Positions 27,765 through 36,518 of a stretch of DNA of 64,000 nt are shown in pieces. This stretch comes from Bacterioplanoides sp965219715. Lineage in GTDB: Bacteria; Pseudomonadota; Gammaproteobacteria; Pseudomonadales; Oceanobacteraceae. Location of the stretch: assembly GCF_965219715.1 (NCBI RefSeq), contig NZ_OZ244785.1, positions 4,588,001 to 4,652,000 of the forward strand. The letters run 5' to 3'. How positions within the stretch are numbered: the first letter of the stretch is position 1; the number at the start of each line of letters is the position of its first letter. A model generated the notes under the pieces. The model was given only the letters and a program-made list of their open reading frames with translations, was not told the DNA's origin and did no database searches. The position numbers and the translations under genes are program-made.

Positions 27765-27997
27765 ATCCGGTGAGTAACTCCCTGGTTATTCACTGGCTCT
27801 GCACCTAATTGCAAGCCTTTTCACTCGACGACAAGCAGACCCAGCTGTTACCACCATCTGAGCCAATCAGGCATCAATAGCGACCAATATGAATTTAATG
27901 CGAGTAAAAGCTTGCTTAAAGGCGAGCGTATATTCATATTTGATGGCGATTCACCAAACAACTCCGCTACCCACAACAATAAATACAGGGTGAAATT

Positions 27998-30067
27998 ATG
28001 AAAAATGCCGCTCTACTGGCTGCGTCTGTTGCGCTGTTAACGTCGCTGACCAGCGTTGCCGCTTCAAAAGTTCCTACTGAGGCTCCATATGAAATCCGCG
28101 ATGGAAAGGGTTTCCCTCATACCGGGGTGGAAACGGTGCCTTCACAGACCGCGCCGTCGCGCTGGATGTATGAAAGCTATCACGATGCACCGCAGACCTA
28201 TCTGCGTGATATCTGTATTCCAGGTACCCATGATTCCGGAACCTATGTGGTGCAACCGCGCTTTATTAATGTTGATAAAAATATTTCGCAAACCACCCAG
28301 GCCAGTATTCGCCAGCAGCTTGATGGTGGTATGCGCCAGCTGGATATTCGTGTCACCTTATTTAACGGTGAATATATGGCGTATCACGGCCCAACCATCG
28401 GTGCCAAAGCCATCGATATGTTTAACGATTTAAAAGCGTTTGCAGCCGAAAACCCAAAAGAAATCGTGATTATTATGTTACGACTGGATCATGAAATCAG
28501 TGCACAACAGCGTCAGGATTTTATGGACAGTATTTTCCGCGACACCATCGAGCCACGTGTCGCAGCATTAAACGGTCAGGATGCTGATGTGACCTTCCAG
28601 CGCATGTGGGAGCAGGATAAATCGTTTATTGTCTGGGATTATGGCGGTGTAGATGCCTACCCGAACTGGGGTCATGCATCCGGAACGCCGGTTTATTTAT
28701 CAACCTCATTACCGAAGAAGTATTTTGATCATCAGGTCGCTCAGATTAAGCAGCGGGATCCGAATAAATTTTTTGTTTCCGGCCTGAATCTGACGCCAAC
28801 ACTAAATGCCGGTGCAGAAGAGTTTTTTAATGGCTTATTTAAAGGTGGTGCATTTTCAATTAAAAAGCTGGCACAACATGTTAATAAGCCAGCATTGATA
28901 TACGCCAAAGACCGCAGTGCCAAAGCCGTTGGTAAACGGGTGAATATTGTTTCTGGCGACTTTATGGAAGATCAGCCTGCGTTTGAAGCCTGTATGGATA
29001 TTAATGACAGGCAAAAATACTTCTTTGCTCTGCAAAGTGTACGCAGTGGTTTGTGCATCGGGGTACGTGGCGACCAGGCCGTTAACGACGCGCGTATTGA
29101 ATTGCAACAATGTAATCAGCATACAATAACCCAGCAGTGGGATTACGATCATACGAATGGATTTCTGAGAAATCGTGCTGACCTGAATAAATGTGTCCAT
29201 CTGCCAGGGTTAGCCAGCAGCAGTGGCAATGAACTGTCATTATTCGAATGTTCGGCCAGCAACGAAACCCTGAAGCAGGCAATGACCTTTGATTTCCGTG
29301 AAAATATTATTGACCACCGCTATTCCGATGTTTCTTTCGACAGCACTGAGGATCGCGTCGGCACCAGTGTTCGCCAATGGCAGACCAATGGTGGTTATGC
29401 CCAGCGCTGGAGCCGTATTTATCAAACTACTGCGGATGCTGATGCGACTGAGTTATACGCTGCACCGTGGAAAGACTGTGCCGCTGAAAATCAATTATGC
29501 GATTCAGGTTCTGACGCCGATATTATTGTTCGTTATGGTCATGCCGCGACCGCCAGTTTCGAATATCGTCGTACCGCCTCCGGTAAGGTGATGTGTAATA
29601 ACAGAACGCTCGGAGATCCTAAACCTGGTTACGCAAAGCGTTGTGCTTATATCAGCGTCAGCGAAAAGCCGGAGTTTAAAACTCTGATTAATAAAGCCAG
29701 TGGTTTATGTATGGATGTAAAAGGGGGCAACAGCAATCCGGGCACGGATGTCTGGCAGTGGCCATGTGATGGCGGCATTGCCCAGTTATGGTATTACAAC
29801 TCTCTGACCAAACGTATGTACAGTAAAATTGCTCATGACCGCTGTCTGGATAATCGTGGCCAAACGCATAATGGTGGTGGCCTGGGAATCTGGCGTTGTG
29901 ATGATCCTAATATTGAAAACCTGTTATTTAACTGGGATGGCACCTATCTGAAGAACATCCAGAGTGATCAGATTGCTGTGGATGCCTTTGGTACTGCAGC
30001 GGAATCGGTGATAGGGCAATGGACGTTCCATGGTCGTGAAAATCAGCAATGGTACTGGGGAGATTGA
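27998..30067 (+). CDS. Secreted PI-PLC-like phosphodiesterase with ricin-type lectin domains
   Basis: 689 residues with a signal peptide (about 1-22). Residues 65-330 form a PI-PLC X domain: PGTHDS gives catalytic His78, QLDIRV the metal/arginine site, and AYHG the second His130. Bacterial enzymes cleave phosphatidylinositol or GPI anchors without calcium. Two ricin-B beta-trefoil regions follow (about 340-475 and 555-689), with repeated QQW/QLW motifs. The end AVDAFGTAAESVIGQW is close to the end of the 1682-residue protein (AVDAFGSTPGSNVGIW), showing that the two secreted proteins share a lectin module. Likely acts on eukaryotic membranes or glycolipids (inference). Confidence 0.88.
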   Translation: MKNAALLAASVALLTSLTSVAASKVPTEAPYEIRDGKGFPHTGVETVPSQTAPSRWMYESYHDAPQTYLRDICIPGTHDSGTYVVQPRFINVDKNISQTTQASIRQQLDGGMRQLDIRVTLFNGEYMAYHGPTIGAKAIDMFNDLKAFAAENPKEIVIIMLRLDHEISAQQRQDFMDSIFRDTIEPRVAALNGQDADVTFQRMWEQDKSFIVWDYGGVDAYPNWGHASGTPVYLSTSLPKKYFDHQVAQIKQRDPNKFFVSGLNLTPTLNAGAEEFFNGLFKGGAFSIKKLAQHVNKPALIYAKDRSAKAVGKRVNIVSGDFMEDQPAFEACMDINDRQKYFFALQSVRSGLCIGVRGDQAVNDARIELQQCNQHTITQQWDYDHTNGFLRNRADLNKCVHLPGLASSSGNELSLFECSASNETLKQAMTFDFRENIIDHRYSDVSFDSTEDRVGTSVRQWQTNGGYAQRWSRIYQTTADADATELYAAPWKDCAAENQLCDSGSDADIIVRYGHAATASFEYRRTASGKVMCNNRTLGDPKPGYAKRCAYISVSEKPEFKTLINKASGLCMDVKGGNSNPGTDVWQWPCDGGIAQLWYYNSLTKRMYSKIAHDRCLDNRGQTHNGGGLGIWRCDDPNIENLLFNWDGTYLKNIQSDQIAVDAFGTAAESVIGQWTFHGRENQQWYWGD

Positions 30068-30080
30068 GATCAGAATCTTT

Positions 30081-30140
30081 GGCTGCTTATCCGACTTCGA
30101 ATAGCGCGTTGCTACCCTGGGTGGCCGAGCAAAATGCAAA
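30081..30140 (+). pseudogene. Fragment of the EF-hand lipoprotein gene (copy of 31521-31580)
   Basis: The 60 bases align almost end to end with 31521-31580 of the intact lipoprotein gene, with a handful of substitutions and one inserted base. The Tyr codon TAC of the gene is TAG here, an in-frame stop, so the fragment is non-functional. Confidence 0.8.
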
Positions 30141-30157
30141 GACGACGGAGTGCAGCC

Positions 30158-30214
30158 GAAAAGCTGGAGCGCTGGAGCAAGTTATGGAGAAATCTGAGTG
30201 GGCTGGATTTCTGA
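30158..30214 (+). pseudogene. 3'-end fragment of the GFA gene (copy of 26464-26520)
   Basis: 57 bases match the end of the GFA gene at 50 positions, with no gap. The encoded tail EKLERWSKLWRNLSGLDF and its TGA stop correspond to EKLERWGRLWGNLSGLDF. Similarity ends exactly at the stop codon. Confidence 0.85.
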
Positions 30215-30286
30215 GGCCAGTCTGGTTATTGCTTGTGTAACACAGCGCTCCATCTAATCAGGAGATGGCAAGTGGAATAAATAGAG

Positions 30287-30328
30287 GAGTTCAATCTCTC
30301 AGCCGACAAAGGCAAAAGCGAACAACAC
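30287..30328 (+). pseudogene. Internal fragment of the ClbS/DfsB gene (copy of 27336-27377)
   Basis: 42 bases match the intact gene at 37 positions without gaps and encode EFNLSADKGKSEQH against EFDFSADKGKTEQH. There is no start codon and no homology on either side. Confidence 0.8.
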
Positions 30329-30397
30329 AGGCTGCAGAGGCCTGCTCTGGAAACCTATCAGAGGAGTAATACTTCAGCGTCTAACCTGTCTTCTATA

Positions 30398-30444
30398 TTG
30401 TACAACTCGATTGATCTTCCTATACTTGTCTTATTAGTTGTACA
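30398..30444 (+). promoter_or_regulatory. yefM-yoeB promoter with TGTACA operators
   Basis: A -35 TTGTAC (30398-30403) and -10 TATACT (30421-30426) are spaced by 17 bases. TGTACA, the hexamer known as the core of YefM-YoeB operators, occurs at 30399-30404 (overlapping the -35) and at 30439-30444, flanked as an inverted GTACAAC/GTTGTAC pair. This arrangement suits autorepression. Confidence 0.75.
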
Positions 30445-30459
30445 TGTGAGATTCCGCTT

Positions 30460-30714
30460 ATGAAGATTGTCTCTTTCACAGAAGCCCGAAATGGCCTGAA
30501 AGCCGTATTGGATGGTGTGGTCAATGACGTCGACACTACGGTGATAACCCGCCGCGACGCCGAAGATGCGGTGGTTATGTCGCTGGACCACTACAACAGC
30601 TTGATGGAAACCGTCCATTTGCTGCGCTCTCCGGCCAATGCTGACCATCTGAATCGTTCCATTGCTCAATACAAAGCGGGTAAAACCAGGCCGCGAGATC
30701 TGATCGATGAGTAA
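30460..30714 (+). CDS. yefM: YefM-type antitoxin (Phd/YefM family)
   Basis: 84 residues: MKIVSFTEARNGLKAVLDGV is the N-terminal DNA-binding fold, and VITRRDAEDAVVMSLDHYNSLMET is the YefM signature. The C-terminal part (HLNRSIAQYKAGKTRPRDLIDE) is the toxin-wrapping tail. It neutralises YoeB and represses the operon through TGTACA sites. Its stop overlaps the toxin start by 8 bases, typical of the module. In an island of cassette-like genes such modules are often stabilising passengers. Confidence 0.95.
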   Translation: MKIVSFTEARNGLKAVLDGVVNDVDTTVITRRDAEDAVVMSLDHYNSLMETVHLLRSPANADHLNRSIAQYKAGKTRPRDLIDE

Positions 30715-30970
30715 TCGCTTGTTGAGCTGGACGGACGAAGCCTGCGGCGATTATCTCTATTGGCAAACTCAGGACAAAAAGACACTGAAGCGAATCAATA
30801 AACTCATTACTGATGTAAAACGGTCGCCATTTGAGGGGATCGGCAAACCCGAGCCTCTGAAAGAAAACTTATCCGGTTTTTGGTCCAGACGGATCGATGA
30901 TACCAACAGGCTGGTTTATGCCGTAGATGAGGCGGCTATTACAATTATTTCTTGTCGCTACCATTATTAA
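30707..30970 (+). CDS. yoeB: YoeB-type mRNA interferase toxin
   Basis: 87 residues of the Txe/YoeB family, which cleaves mRNA at the ribosomal A site. The catalytic set maps to Glu49 (GKPEPLKENLSGFWSRR), Arg68 (NRLVYAV) and His86 in the terminal CRYHY; all are present, so the toxin looks active. Strongly similar to E. coli YoeB over the C-terminal half. It overlaps yefM by 8 bases and is translationally coupled. Confidence 0.95.
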   Translation: MSNRLLSWTDEACGDYLYWQTQDKKTLKRINKLITDVKRSPFEGIGKPEPLKENLSGFWSRRIDDTNRLVYAVDEAAITIISCRYHY

Positions 30971-31023
30971 CAATAAGCAATCCGTTGACGCCGTAAATCT
31001 TGCTAAAACTCCAGGAAATATCC

Positions 31024-31239
31024 GTGAATAGAATCAATCCGAAAAAACTCCTCAACAGCAAATGGACTGCCGTTAAGCCGCAAAACAAAGAAAAGCACTT
31101 TATGATCACCGAAGTCGAGTTCGACGAAGAGGGCGACGTTATTCACTGCTTAATCGAAGCCGTGATGACCAAGAACGAACGCGCTATTGATTGGCAAGAC
31201 CTGAAAGACGACAGCCAATGGCAGCAGGGCTGGAAGTAA
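31024..31239 (+). CDS. Small Trp-rich protein (TIGR02450-type)
   Basis: 71 residues from a GTG at 31024, chosen because AGGA lies 7 bases upstream and the conserved core VNRINPKKLLNSKWTAVKP begins there; a TTG at 31000 would add 8 residues. The pattern SKWTAVKPQNKEKHFMITEVEFDEEG...CLIEAVMTKNERAIDWQDLKDDSQWQQGWK matches the tryptophan-rich conserved hypothetical family TIGR02450, whose function is unknown. A compact gene between the toxin-antitoxin module and the lipoprotein. Confidence 0.82.
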   Translation: MNRINPKKLLNSKWTAVKPQNKEKHFMITEVEFDEEGDVIHCLIEAVMTKNERAIDWQDLKDDSQWQQGWK

Positions 31240-31319
31240 CCCGCCTCAGCTTGACTTAGTGAGTCTTTACTGAATAATGCAGCGTTCGATCAGCAGTACT
31301 GTTATAACAGGGAACGTTT

Positions 31320-32144
31320 ATGCTCAGATTTCAATTTCTGGTTACGCTTGTAGCCTGCCTTTTTATAGCCAGCTGTGGTGGCGGCTCCGGATCTTCTTCT
31401 TCCCCATCTGGCAAAAGCAATCAGAGCCAGGCCAGCGATTCTAAGCTTTGCCCAACGGGTGATACCTTCGAAATTAATGGTATTGAGCTGACCCTGGCCG
31501 TTTTTGATCGTAATAAAGACGGTTGTTTATCCGACTTTGAATACCGCGTCGCTACCCGGGCGGCCGAGCAAATAGCCAAGAATAACGCGACCCGTATTGA
31601 AGTAACGGGTACTAATGGCAATAACAGCCTCAGTAAAATCAATTCCATGCGGGTAACCGGTAACGCCGAAGTGTCAGATGGCAAGGCGCAGTTGCACACC
31701 AATATGGAGCAGGGCAACTTTAATATCAGCCTGAAGGTGGATTCCAACAGCCGCTCACTTGAGGGGCGCTCGTCGGATGAGCGTTTAAAACTGTATTTTG
31801 ATGATGAGCCAATTAAGCGTGAGGTTTTGAAAGACCCGCTGTTTGCACTGACAAAATTCAGCTTTCCATTACCACCCATGAGAGGTGATATCTCTTATGT
31901 GTTTGGCTGTAAGTACCTGACTTCACTGGCGGTAAAGTGTGACACTCTGGCCGTCACCGAAACCAAAGATGTGGGTGCCCGTATTATGACGCTGAAAATT
32001 AACGTGACCTTCCCGTTGGGGCTGACGTTTGATACACAGAGTTTGCCGCAATCGGGCTTTATTATGGCGACCTTCTGCAGCGATAAAGACGATATCCAAA
32101 CTTGTTTAGATAATTACGCCGAAGTACCGGTGTCGTTTAACTGA
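31320..32144 (+). CDS. EF-hand-containing lipoprotein of unknown function
   Basis: 274 residues. A lipoprotein signal ends at Cys19 (FIASC) and is followed by a Gly/Ser-rich linker, so it is probably anchored to the outer membrane. Residues 63-74 form one EF-hand loop (DRNKDGCLSDFE) with all acidic ligand positions. The rest (about 90-274) is beta-rich with four further cysteines (FGCKYLTSLAVKC; FCSDKDDIQTC) and no recognised family. A broken copy of the EF-hand segment lies 1.4 kb upstream at 30081-30140. Last gene of the accessory island. Confidence 0.72.
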   Translation: MLRFQFLVTLVACLFIASCGGGSGSSSSPSGKSNQSQASDSKLCPTGDTFEINGIELTLAVFDRNKDGCLSDFEYRVATRAAEQIAKNNATRIEVTGTNGNNSLSKINSMRVTGNAEVSDGKAQLHTNMEQGNFNISLKVDSNSRSLEGRSSDERLKLYFDDEPIKREVLKDPLFALTKFSFPLPPMRGDISYVFGCKYLTSLAVKCDTLAVTETKDVGARIMTLKINVTFPLGLTFDTQSLPQSGFIMATFCSDKDDIQTCLDNYAEVPVSFN

Positions 32145-32183
32145 GAATTAACGCGCTAACTTTCCTGTGATTATCAGGTCACG

Positions 32184-33209
32184 CTACTGTGTTTCTTCCG
32201 CCGTCGCTCGCGCTCGCAGCGGCGGTTCTCCAACCACCCGTTTATACGCGCGTGAAAACGCCGCTTCCGATTGATAACCCAGTTCATCCGCTAACTGCGC
32301 CAGAGTAACGTCCGATTGTTTAATGCGCAGCCGGGCTAAATTCATGCGCCAGTCGGTGACGTACTGTTTTACCGAAGTACCAATCACTTCGGTAAAACGC
32401 GCGGAAAAGCCAGAGCGCGACATGCCCGCTTGTTGTGCCAGCTGATCTACCGTCCAGCTGGTTTCCGGATGATTGTGAATTGCCGTCAGGGCTTTGCCCA
32501 GTTTTGGGTCTTTCAGTGCTCCCAGCCAACCCATGCTGGCTTGTGGCGAATGGTTAAGCCAGTGTCGCAACGCCTGAATCACAATAATATCGGCCAGGTG
32601 AGAAATCACCGTTTCGCCACCGGGAGACAGAGTGCGGGCTTCCTGTTCCATTAATTTCAGCAGCGATTGCAATTGCAACGACAGCGCGCCGTCTTCCTTG
32701 CTGATGTGAATAATTTGCGGCAGCTGAGAGATTAATTTCTGCCCGACAATATGATCAAAACTTAATACGCCACAGGTCAGGCGAGTGTCGGGCTGATTGT
32801 TATTTAAATGTGTTTTATCGGCCTGACAAGGACCGCCGTGGCGAATTAATTCAAACCGTTCAGATAATTGAATCACCGGAATATCAAAAAAAGGCGTGCA
32901 GCTTTGCCCGGCAGTATCAGAAATATAATGGCCTTCTCCGCGTGGAATTAACGCCAGTTCACCGGGTTTTAAATAATGGCGCTCACCATCATCAAAGCGT
33001 AACCAGCAGCCACCTTCGGTAACGATATGGAACATCATTTTGCCACTCAGTGCGGGCATGGCCATGCCCCAGGGAGAGGTTAATTCTGAACCGGCGTACA
33101 CCACACCATTAAGTCGTAAGGAATATAAGGTTTCGCCCAGTGTATCGGATACCGGCGGAACTTCGCGGTGATTGCCCAGACATTTTCCCACAGTGTGATT
33201 GTCGCTCAT
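32184..33209 (-). CDS. AraC-family regulator with cupin sensor
   Basis: 341 residues. The N-terminal half is a cupin-type ligand domain (CWLRFDDGERHYLKPGELALIPRGEGHYI) and the C-terminus a double AraC HTH (about 235-330: SWTVDQLAQQAGMSRSGFSARFTEVIG and LAQLADELGYQSEAAFSRAYKR). This is the AraC_binding/cupin_6 subfamily, often controlling oxidoreductases next door. Transcribed in the same direction as the following GlxA-type regulator, with 68 bases between. Confidence 0.9.
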   Translation of the reverse strand: MSDNHTVGKCLGNHREVPPVSDTLGETLYSLRLNGVVYAGSELTSPWGMAMPALSGKMMFHIVTEGGCWLRFDDGERHYLKPGELALIPRGEGHYISDTAGQSCTPFFDIPVIQLSERFELIRHGGPCQADKTHLNNNQPDTRLTCGVLSFDHIVGQKLISQLPQIIHISKEDGALSLQLQSLLKLMEQEARTLSPGGETVISHLADIIVIQALRHWLNHSPQASMGWLGALKDPKLGKALTAIHNHPETSWTVDQLAQQAGMSRSGFSARFTEVIGTSVKQYVTDWRMNLARLRIKQSDVTLAQLADELGYQSEAAFSRAYKRVVGEPPLRARATAEETQ

Positions 33210-33277
33210 CGGTCTGCTTCCATTTCCATTGGCTAACGATAAAATATGATTTAGACATATTTTTAGTGTCTTATTTA

Positions 33278-34399
33278 TTATTCCGAGTGTAAACCATCAT
33301 CGTTTCGCCACTGGCGGGCTGATTTCTGCATTATTTTCTTAAATACCCGGCTAAAGCTGTTAACCGTCTGAAAACCACTTTTATAAGCAATTAAGTTAAT
33401 CGGTAAATCGGTGTCGGCTAATAACCGGCAGGCTTGCCGTAAGCGGGTGATGGTTAACACTTCTAACGGCGACATACTGATATCCCGACTGAAGTGCCGG
33501 TTCAGGGTCCGCGTAGTAACGTTTAATCGCTGTGCTAATAGCGGCAAACCTAATTCGGTTTGAAAGTCCTGCTGAATAATTTCAAACGCTGCTTTTACCA
33601 ACTGGCTGTTTGCCTGTGGCAATGTTAATTCTGCAGGGAAATTGGGTTTCTTAATCGTCGTCGGCGTTGTTTTTCCATCTGGGTTATTCGCTGTCTGCAA
33701 AGAGCTATCAAGCCGAGCAGAAGAGCCATTAGGCTGAGTAAAAGAAGAATCATAAAACGGATTTGTGAGAAAATAGCGGCGACTTTGATTCGCTACTTTA
33801 TCGCCATAAAAATGCGCCAATAACCGAATACCAATTTCCAGTGAGGCATTAATATCCGCGGTACACCAGCAGTTGTCTGCCTGGGTAATGGCCTGGTCTG
33901 TGGTCAGGTTGACCTCGGGAAAATGAAAACGAAATTGTTCGGCAAACGACCAATGAACCGTCGCTTGCTTAAAATCCAGTAATCCAGCCGCCGCCATTAA
34001 AAACGGTCCCGTTACTAAACCGGAAATAATCGCACCGTTATTATGATGAGCCTGCAACCATTGAATTAATTCAGAGTTATGTTGCTGAGTATTGGTGTGA
34101 GCGCCCCACACTGCGGGCAGGATAATTGCGTCGTATAAGGTGTCAGTGTTCAGGCCTGCTGTCAGTTGGTCTTTTATGCTCTGCGGTGTTGAACCGGGTT
34201 TAAGTTGTAAGCCGTTAAAGCAGTGTACCGTTGGATCTTGATGATCACTGACAGAGACAAAGTGGCATTCAAACAAAGCCTGGCCGGTGCTGATATCCAG
34301 AGCGTTAATTTTGCCGGCGGCGTGCAGGAAATCCATCAGCAGGCAGATGCTGCCGGACCAGACATCGTCCTGGCTGATAATGGCGACTCGTATGGTCAT
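33278..34399 (-). CDS. GlxA-family regulator (DJ-1/PfpI domain plus AraC HTH)
   Basis: 373 residues. Residues 1-190 form a DJ-1/PfpI-like domain (VAIISQDDVWSGSI; DAIILPAVWGAH); the nucleophile position reads SGLVTGPFLMAAAG, with no Cys at the usual elbow, so it is a sensor rather than an enzyme. The C-terminal AraC HTH spans about 275-365. A Ser/Thr/Asn-rich linker (about 225-258) joins them. Divergent from a fatty-acid desaturase gene 148 bases away, which is the most likely target. Confidence 0.9.
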   Translation of the reverse strand: MTIRVAIISQDDVWSGSICLLMDFLHAAGKINALDISTGQALFECHFVSVSDHQDPTVHCFNGLQLKPGSTPQSIKDQLTAGLNTDTLYDAIILPAVWGAHTNTQQHNSELIQWLQAHHNNGAIISGLVTGPFLMAAAGLLDFKQATVHWSFAEQFRFHFPEVNLTTDQAITQADNCWCTADINASLEIGIRLLAHFYGDKVANQSRRYFLTNPFYDSSFTQPNGSSARLDSSLQTANNPDGKTTPTTIKKPNFPAELTLPQANSQLVKAAFEIIQQDFQTELGLPLLAQRLNVTTRTLNRHFSRDISMSPLEVLTITRLRQACRLLADTDLPINLIAYKSGFQTVNSFSRVFKKIMQKSARQWRNDDGLHSE

Positions 34400-34546
34400 G
34401 TCGGTGATCGCTTATAACTCATTCTATTTGTCTTTATCTTGGTTGTATCTGTCTCATATTGCAATCTTTGTACGTTTTTACCTTGTTATAGTGGAGCGAT
34501 ACCCGTCATCGGGGCGCGATAGACAAACAATAAGAAGGAGTGGCGC

Positions 34547-35503
34547 GTGGAAACTTACCTGACAAAAGAAGAGAAGGCTGAACTCAGGAAAGCCAATGAC
34601 TTGAAAGCCTGGGCAGGCTTTGCCACCAGTTGGGGGCTGATTGCCGCAGCGATGGCCATGGTGGCGATGTGGAGCAATCCGCTAACCATCATTTTGGCAT
34701 TAGTGATTATTGGCGGGCGGCAGTTGGCGTTGGGAATTCTGCTGCATGAATGTTCTCACCGTTCCTGGTTTTGCTCCCAGGCAATGAATGATTGGGTCGG
34801 ACATTGGTTGGCGGGTATTCCGATGTTGGTGCCGATGGACTTTTACCGTCCATATCACTTCGCTCACCATACTAAAACCGGTACAGATGATGATCCGGAT
34901 GTCGATAACATTCGTCACTATCCGGTATCGAAAAACAGTTTCCGGCGGAAATTATTGCGCGATTTTACCGGTCAATCCGGCATTAAAACATTACTGGCGG
35001 TTTTGTTCTTTGTTAACACTGGCCGGGTCGGTAATGCCCGGGCAATGGGTAAACAAACCAGGCAATTAAGTAAAAAAGATATGCTGAAAACCACACTGAA
35101 AAACTATCGCGATATTTTAATAGTGCATGGCTTTTTCTTTGTTTTGTTGTGGAGCCTCGGTCAACCACTGTTATACCTGTTGTGGTGGGTGGCTTTTTTA
35201 ATTCCGTATCAGTGGATCAGTCGTATTCGTCAGGTGGGTGAGCATGGTGCGATGCCACAGCTGTCGGGCGATGATGTACGCCTGACGACCCGCACTACCG
35301 TTGCTCGTTGGTGGGAGCGGCTGTTATTTGCTCCGCACTATGTGAATTACCATTGTGAGCATCATCTGGTACCAACGGTACCGTCGTATAACCTGGGTCG
35401 GTTGCATCAGCTGGTGAAAGCGCGTGGGTTTTATCAGGAGTATCCCGATGCGTTAGCCCATGGCTATGGAGAGGTGATTCGTAAGGCGACGACTACTTGT
35501 TGA
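34547..35503 (+). CDS. Fatty-acid desaturase (second locus)
   Basis: 318 residues from a GTG with AAGGAG at 34535-34540. It contains the three histidine boxes of membrane di-iron desaturases: HECSHRSW, HFAHHTKTG and NYHCEHHLVP, between hydrophobic segments (about 25-60 and 190-220). It differs in size and motif context from the desaturase at 10961 and belongs to the DesA-like/FA_desaturase branch that also includes hydroxylases. The neighbouring divergent GlxA-type regulator may control it. Confidence 0.88.
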   Translation: METYLTKEEKAELRKANDLKAWAGFATSWGLIAAAMAMVAMWSNPLTIILALVIIGGRQLALGILLHECSHRSWFCSQAMNDWVGHWLAGIPMLVPMDFYRPYHFAHHTKTGTDDDPDVDNIRHYPVSKNSFRRKLLRDFTGQSGIKTLLAVLFFVNTGRVGNARAMGKQTRQLSKKDMLKTTLKNYRDILIVHGFFFVLLWSLGQPLLYLLWWVAFLIPYQWISRIRQVGEHGAMPQLSGDDVRLTTRTTVARWWERLLFAPHYVNYHCEHHLVPTVPSYNLGRLHQLVKARGFYQEYPDALAHGYGEVIRKATTTC

Positions 35504-35614
35504 TTGCTTTTTCAGGATTGTCATAATGTTCGTGAAGGCCAGTGAGAAGTTGGCTATCACGAGCATGATTTCTTTGGAAATTGTCGTAATCGATCCGAAA
35601 AGTATAGGAATTGG

Positions 35615-36487
35615 ATGAAGGAATTTATTGCCAGCGGTGCAAAGCTTATAAAGGAAAAAGCTGATGGCTTGACTGTGTTTTTCTCCAGTATCCATTTAGG
35701 TTCTGTTAATGATGAGACGCTGTATGACGAAAAACATTATTTTGTTGTGCCTCTGAGGACATCTGAATACGGTTTTTCTCTTCACACCACTCGTTGTCTA
35801 CCACCTTCTGTTCCAGATATTAATCAGTTACCCAAAAGGCGTATTTTTCACTTTGCTCATCAGCATGCCGAGTTCCTGTTAAAGGAATATATGGTTCAGA
35901 GTGCTGGTGAACTTGCTAGTGATTATTCGATGAATGAGCCGGGTACGCTCACTAAACTGGCTGATGATATCGATGAATTCGAGAAGAAATTAACGGTTGG
36001 CATGCTGGTTGTCGGAGGCTTGGCAACAATCGTTAATCCCGTTGCTGGTTTGCTTATAGCCGCCAAGGCAATTCTTCCCGGGCCATATAAGCTGATTAAT
36101 AAATACGGTGTCAGAGCTCTTGGTAAAAAATTAGATTCTTTTCGGCAAGCGCGAAATATTCGTAAAGCAGAAGAAAATGTGACTAAGCAATTCGAGGGTG
36201 TCGATAGTCTCAGGGTTGTTAACCCCATATTACAGGAACTGGATCTGGCACTCCGAACAACAGAGGATGAGCATGATCCGCTTATCGATCCGAATCTGGC
36301 TTCCGGCAGTGTTCCTGAGTTAACGAATGAACGCTGGCGCCAATTAACGGAAGCTGCAATATGCCATGTTTATGAAGATATTTTTAACGATTCATCAAGA
36401 TATGAGGAAGCCTGCTTAGGGCCTGAAGATATCCGCTGGCTGAGAACTATGTATGCTACGTATGATAAAAAAACAGCGGCAAATTAG
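35615..36487 (+). CDS. Hypothetical protein with one hydrophobic hairpin
   Basis: 290 residues, no recognised family. A long hydrophobic segment (about 126-155: LTVGMLVVGGLATIVNPVAGLL...) could be a membrane hairpin; the N-terminal 100 residues are mixed alpha/beta and the C-terminus is acidic and helical. ATG with AGGA 6 bases upstream. Its last codons form the left arm of the terminator, so gene and terminator overlap. Base composition is slightly AT-richer than the flanking core genes, which may mark a recent arrival. Confidence 0.7.
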   Translation: MKEFIASGAKLIKEKADGLTVFFSSIHLGSVNDETLYDEKHYFVVPLRTSEYGFSLHTTRCLPPSVPDINQLPKRRIFHFAHQHAEFLLKEYMVQSAGELASDYSMNEPGTLTKLADDIDEFEKKLTVGMLVVGGLATIVNPVAGLLIAAKAILPGPYKLINKYGVRALGKKLDSFRQARNIRKAEENVTKQFEGVDSLRVVNPILQELDLALRTTEDEHDPLIDPNLASGSVPELTNERWRQLTEAAICHVYEDIFNDSSRYEEACLGPEDIRWLRTMYATYDKKTAAN

Positions 36488-36500
36488 CCGCTGTTTTTTT
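36467..36500. terminator. Bidirectional terminator overlapping the stop codon
   Basis: AAAAAAACAGCGGC (36467-36480) pairs with GCCGCTGTTTTTTT (36487-36500); the TAG stop of the hypothetical gene lies at the loop/right-arm junction. Convergent with sufT. Confidence 0.9.
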
Positions 36501-36518
36501 ATCAAAGACTTGCTTGCC

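Larger units (their letters stand above)
30068..30459. other. Spacer built from fragments of neighbouring genes
   Basis: This 392-bp stretch has no intact gene. It contains, in order, broken pieces of the EF-hand lipoprotein gene, the GFA gene and the ClbS-like gene (listed separately), then a short CCATCT/AGATGG hairpin (30251-30267), then the promoter and operators of the YefM-YoeB module. Confidence 0.7.

Noticed and set aside
27773..27792. GAGTAAC/GTTATTC inverted pair after the ClbS gene as an attC remnant
   Set aside because: It is a small hairpin with a 6-base loop, lacking L boxes and the RYYYAAC consensus.
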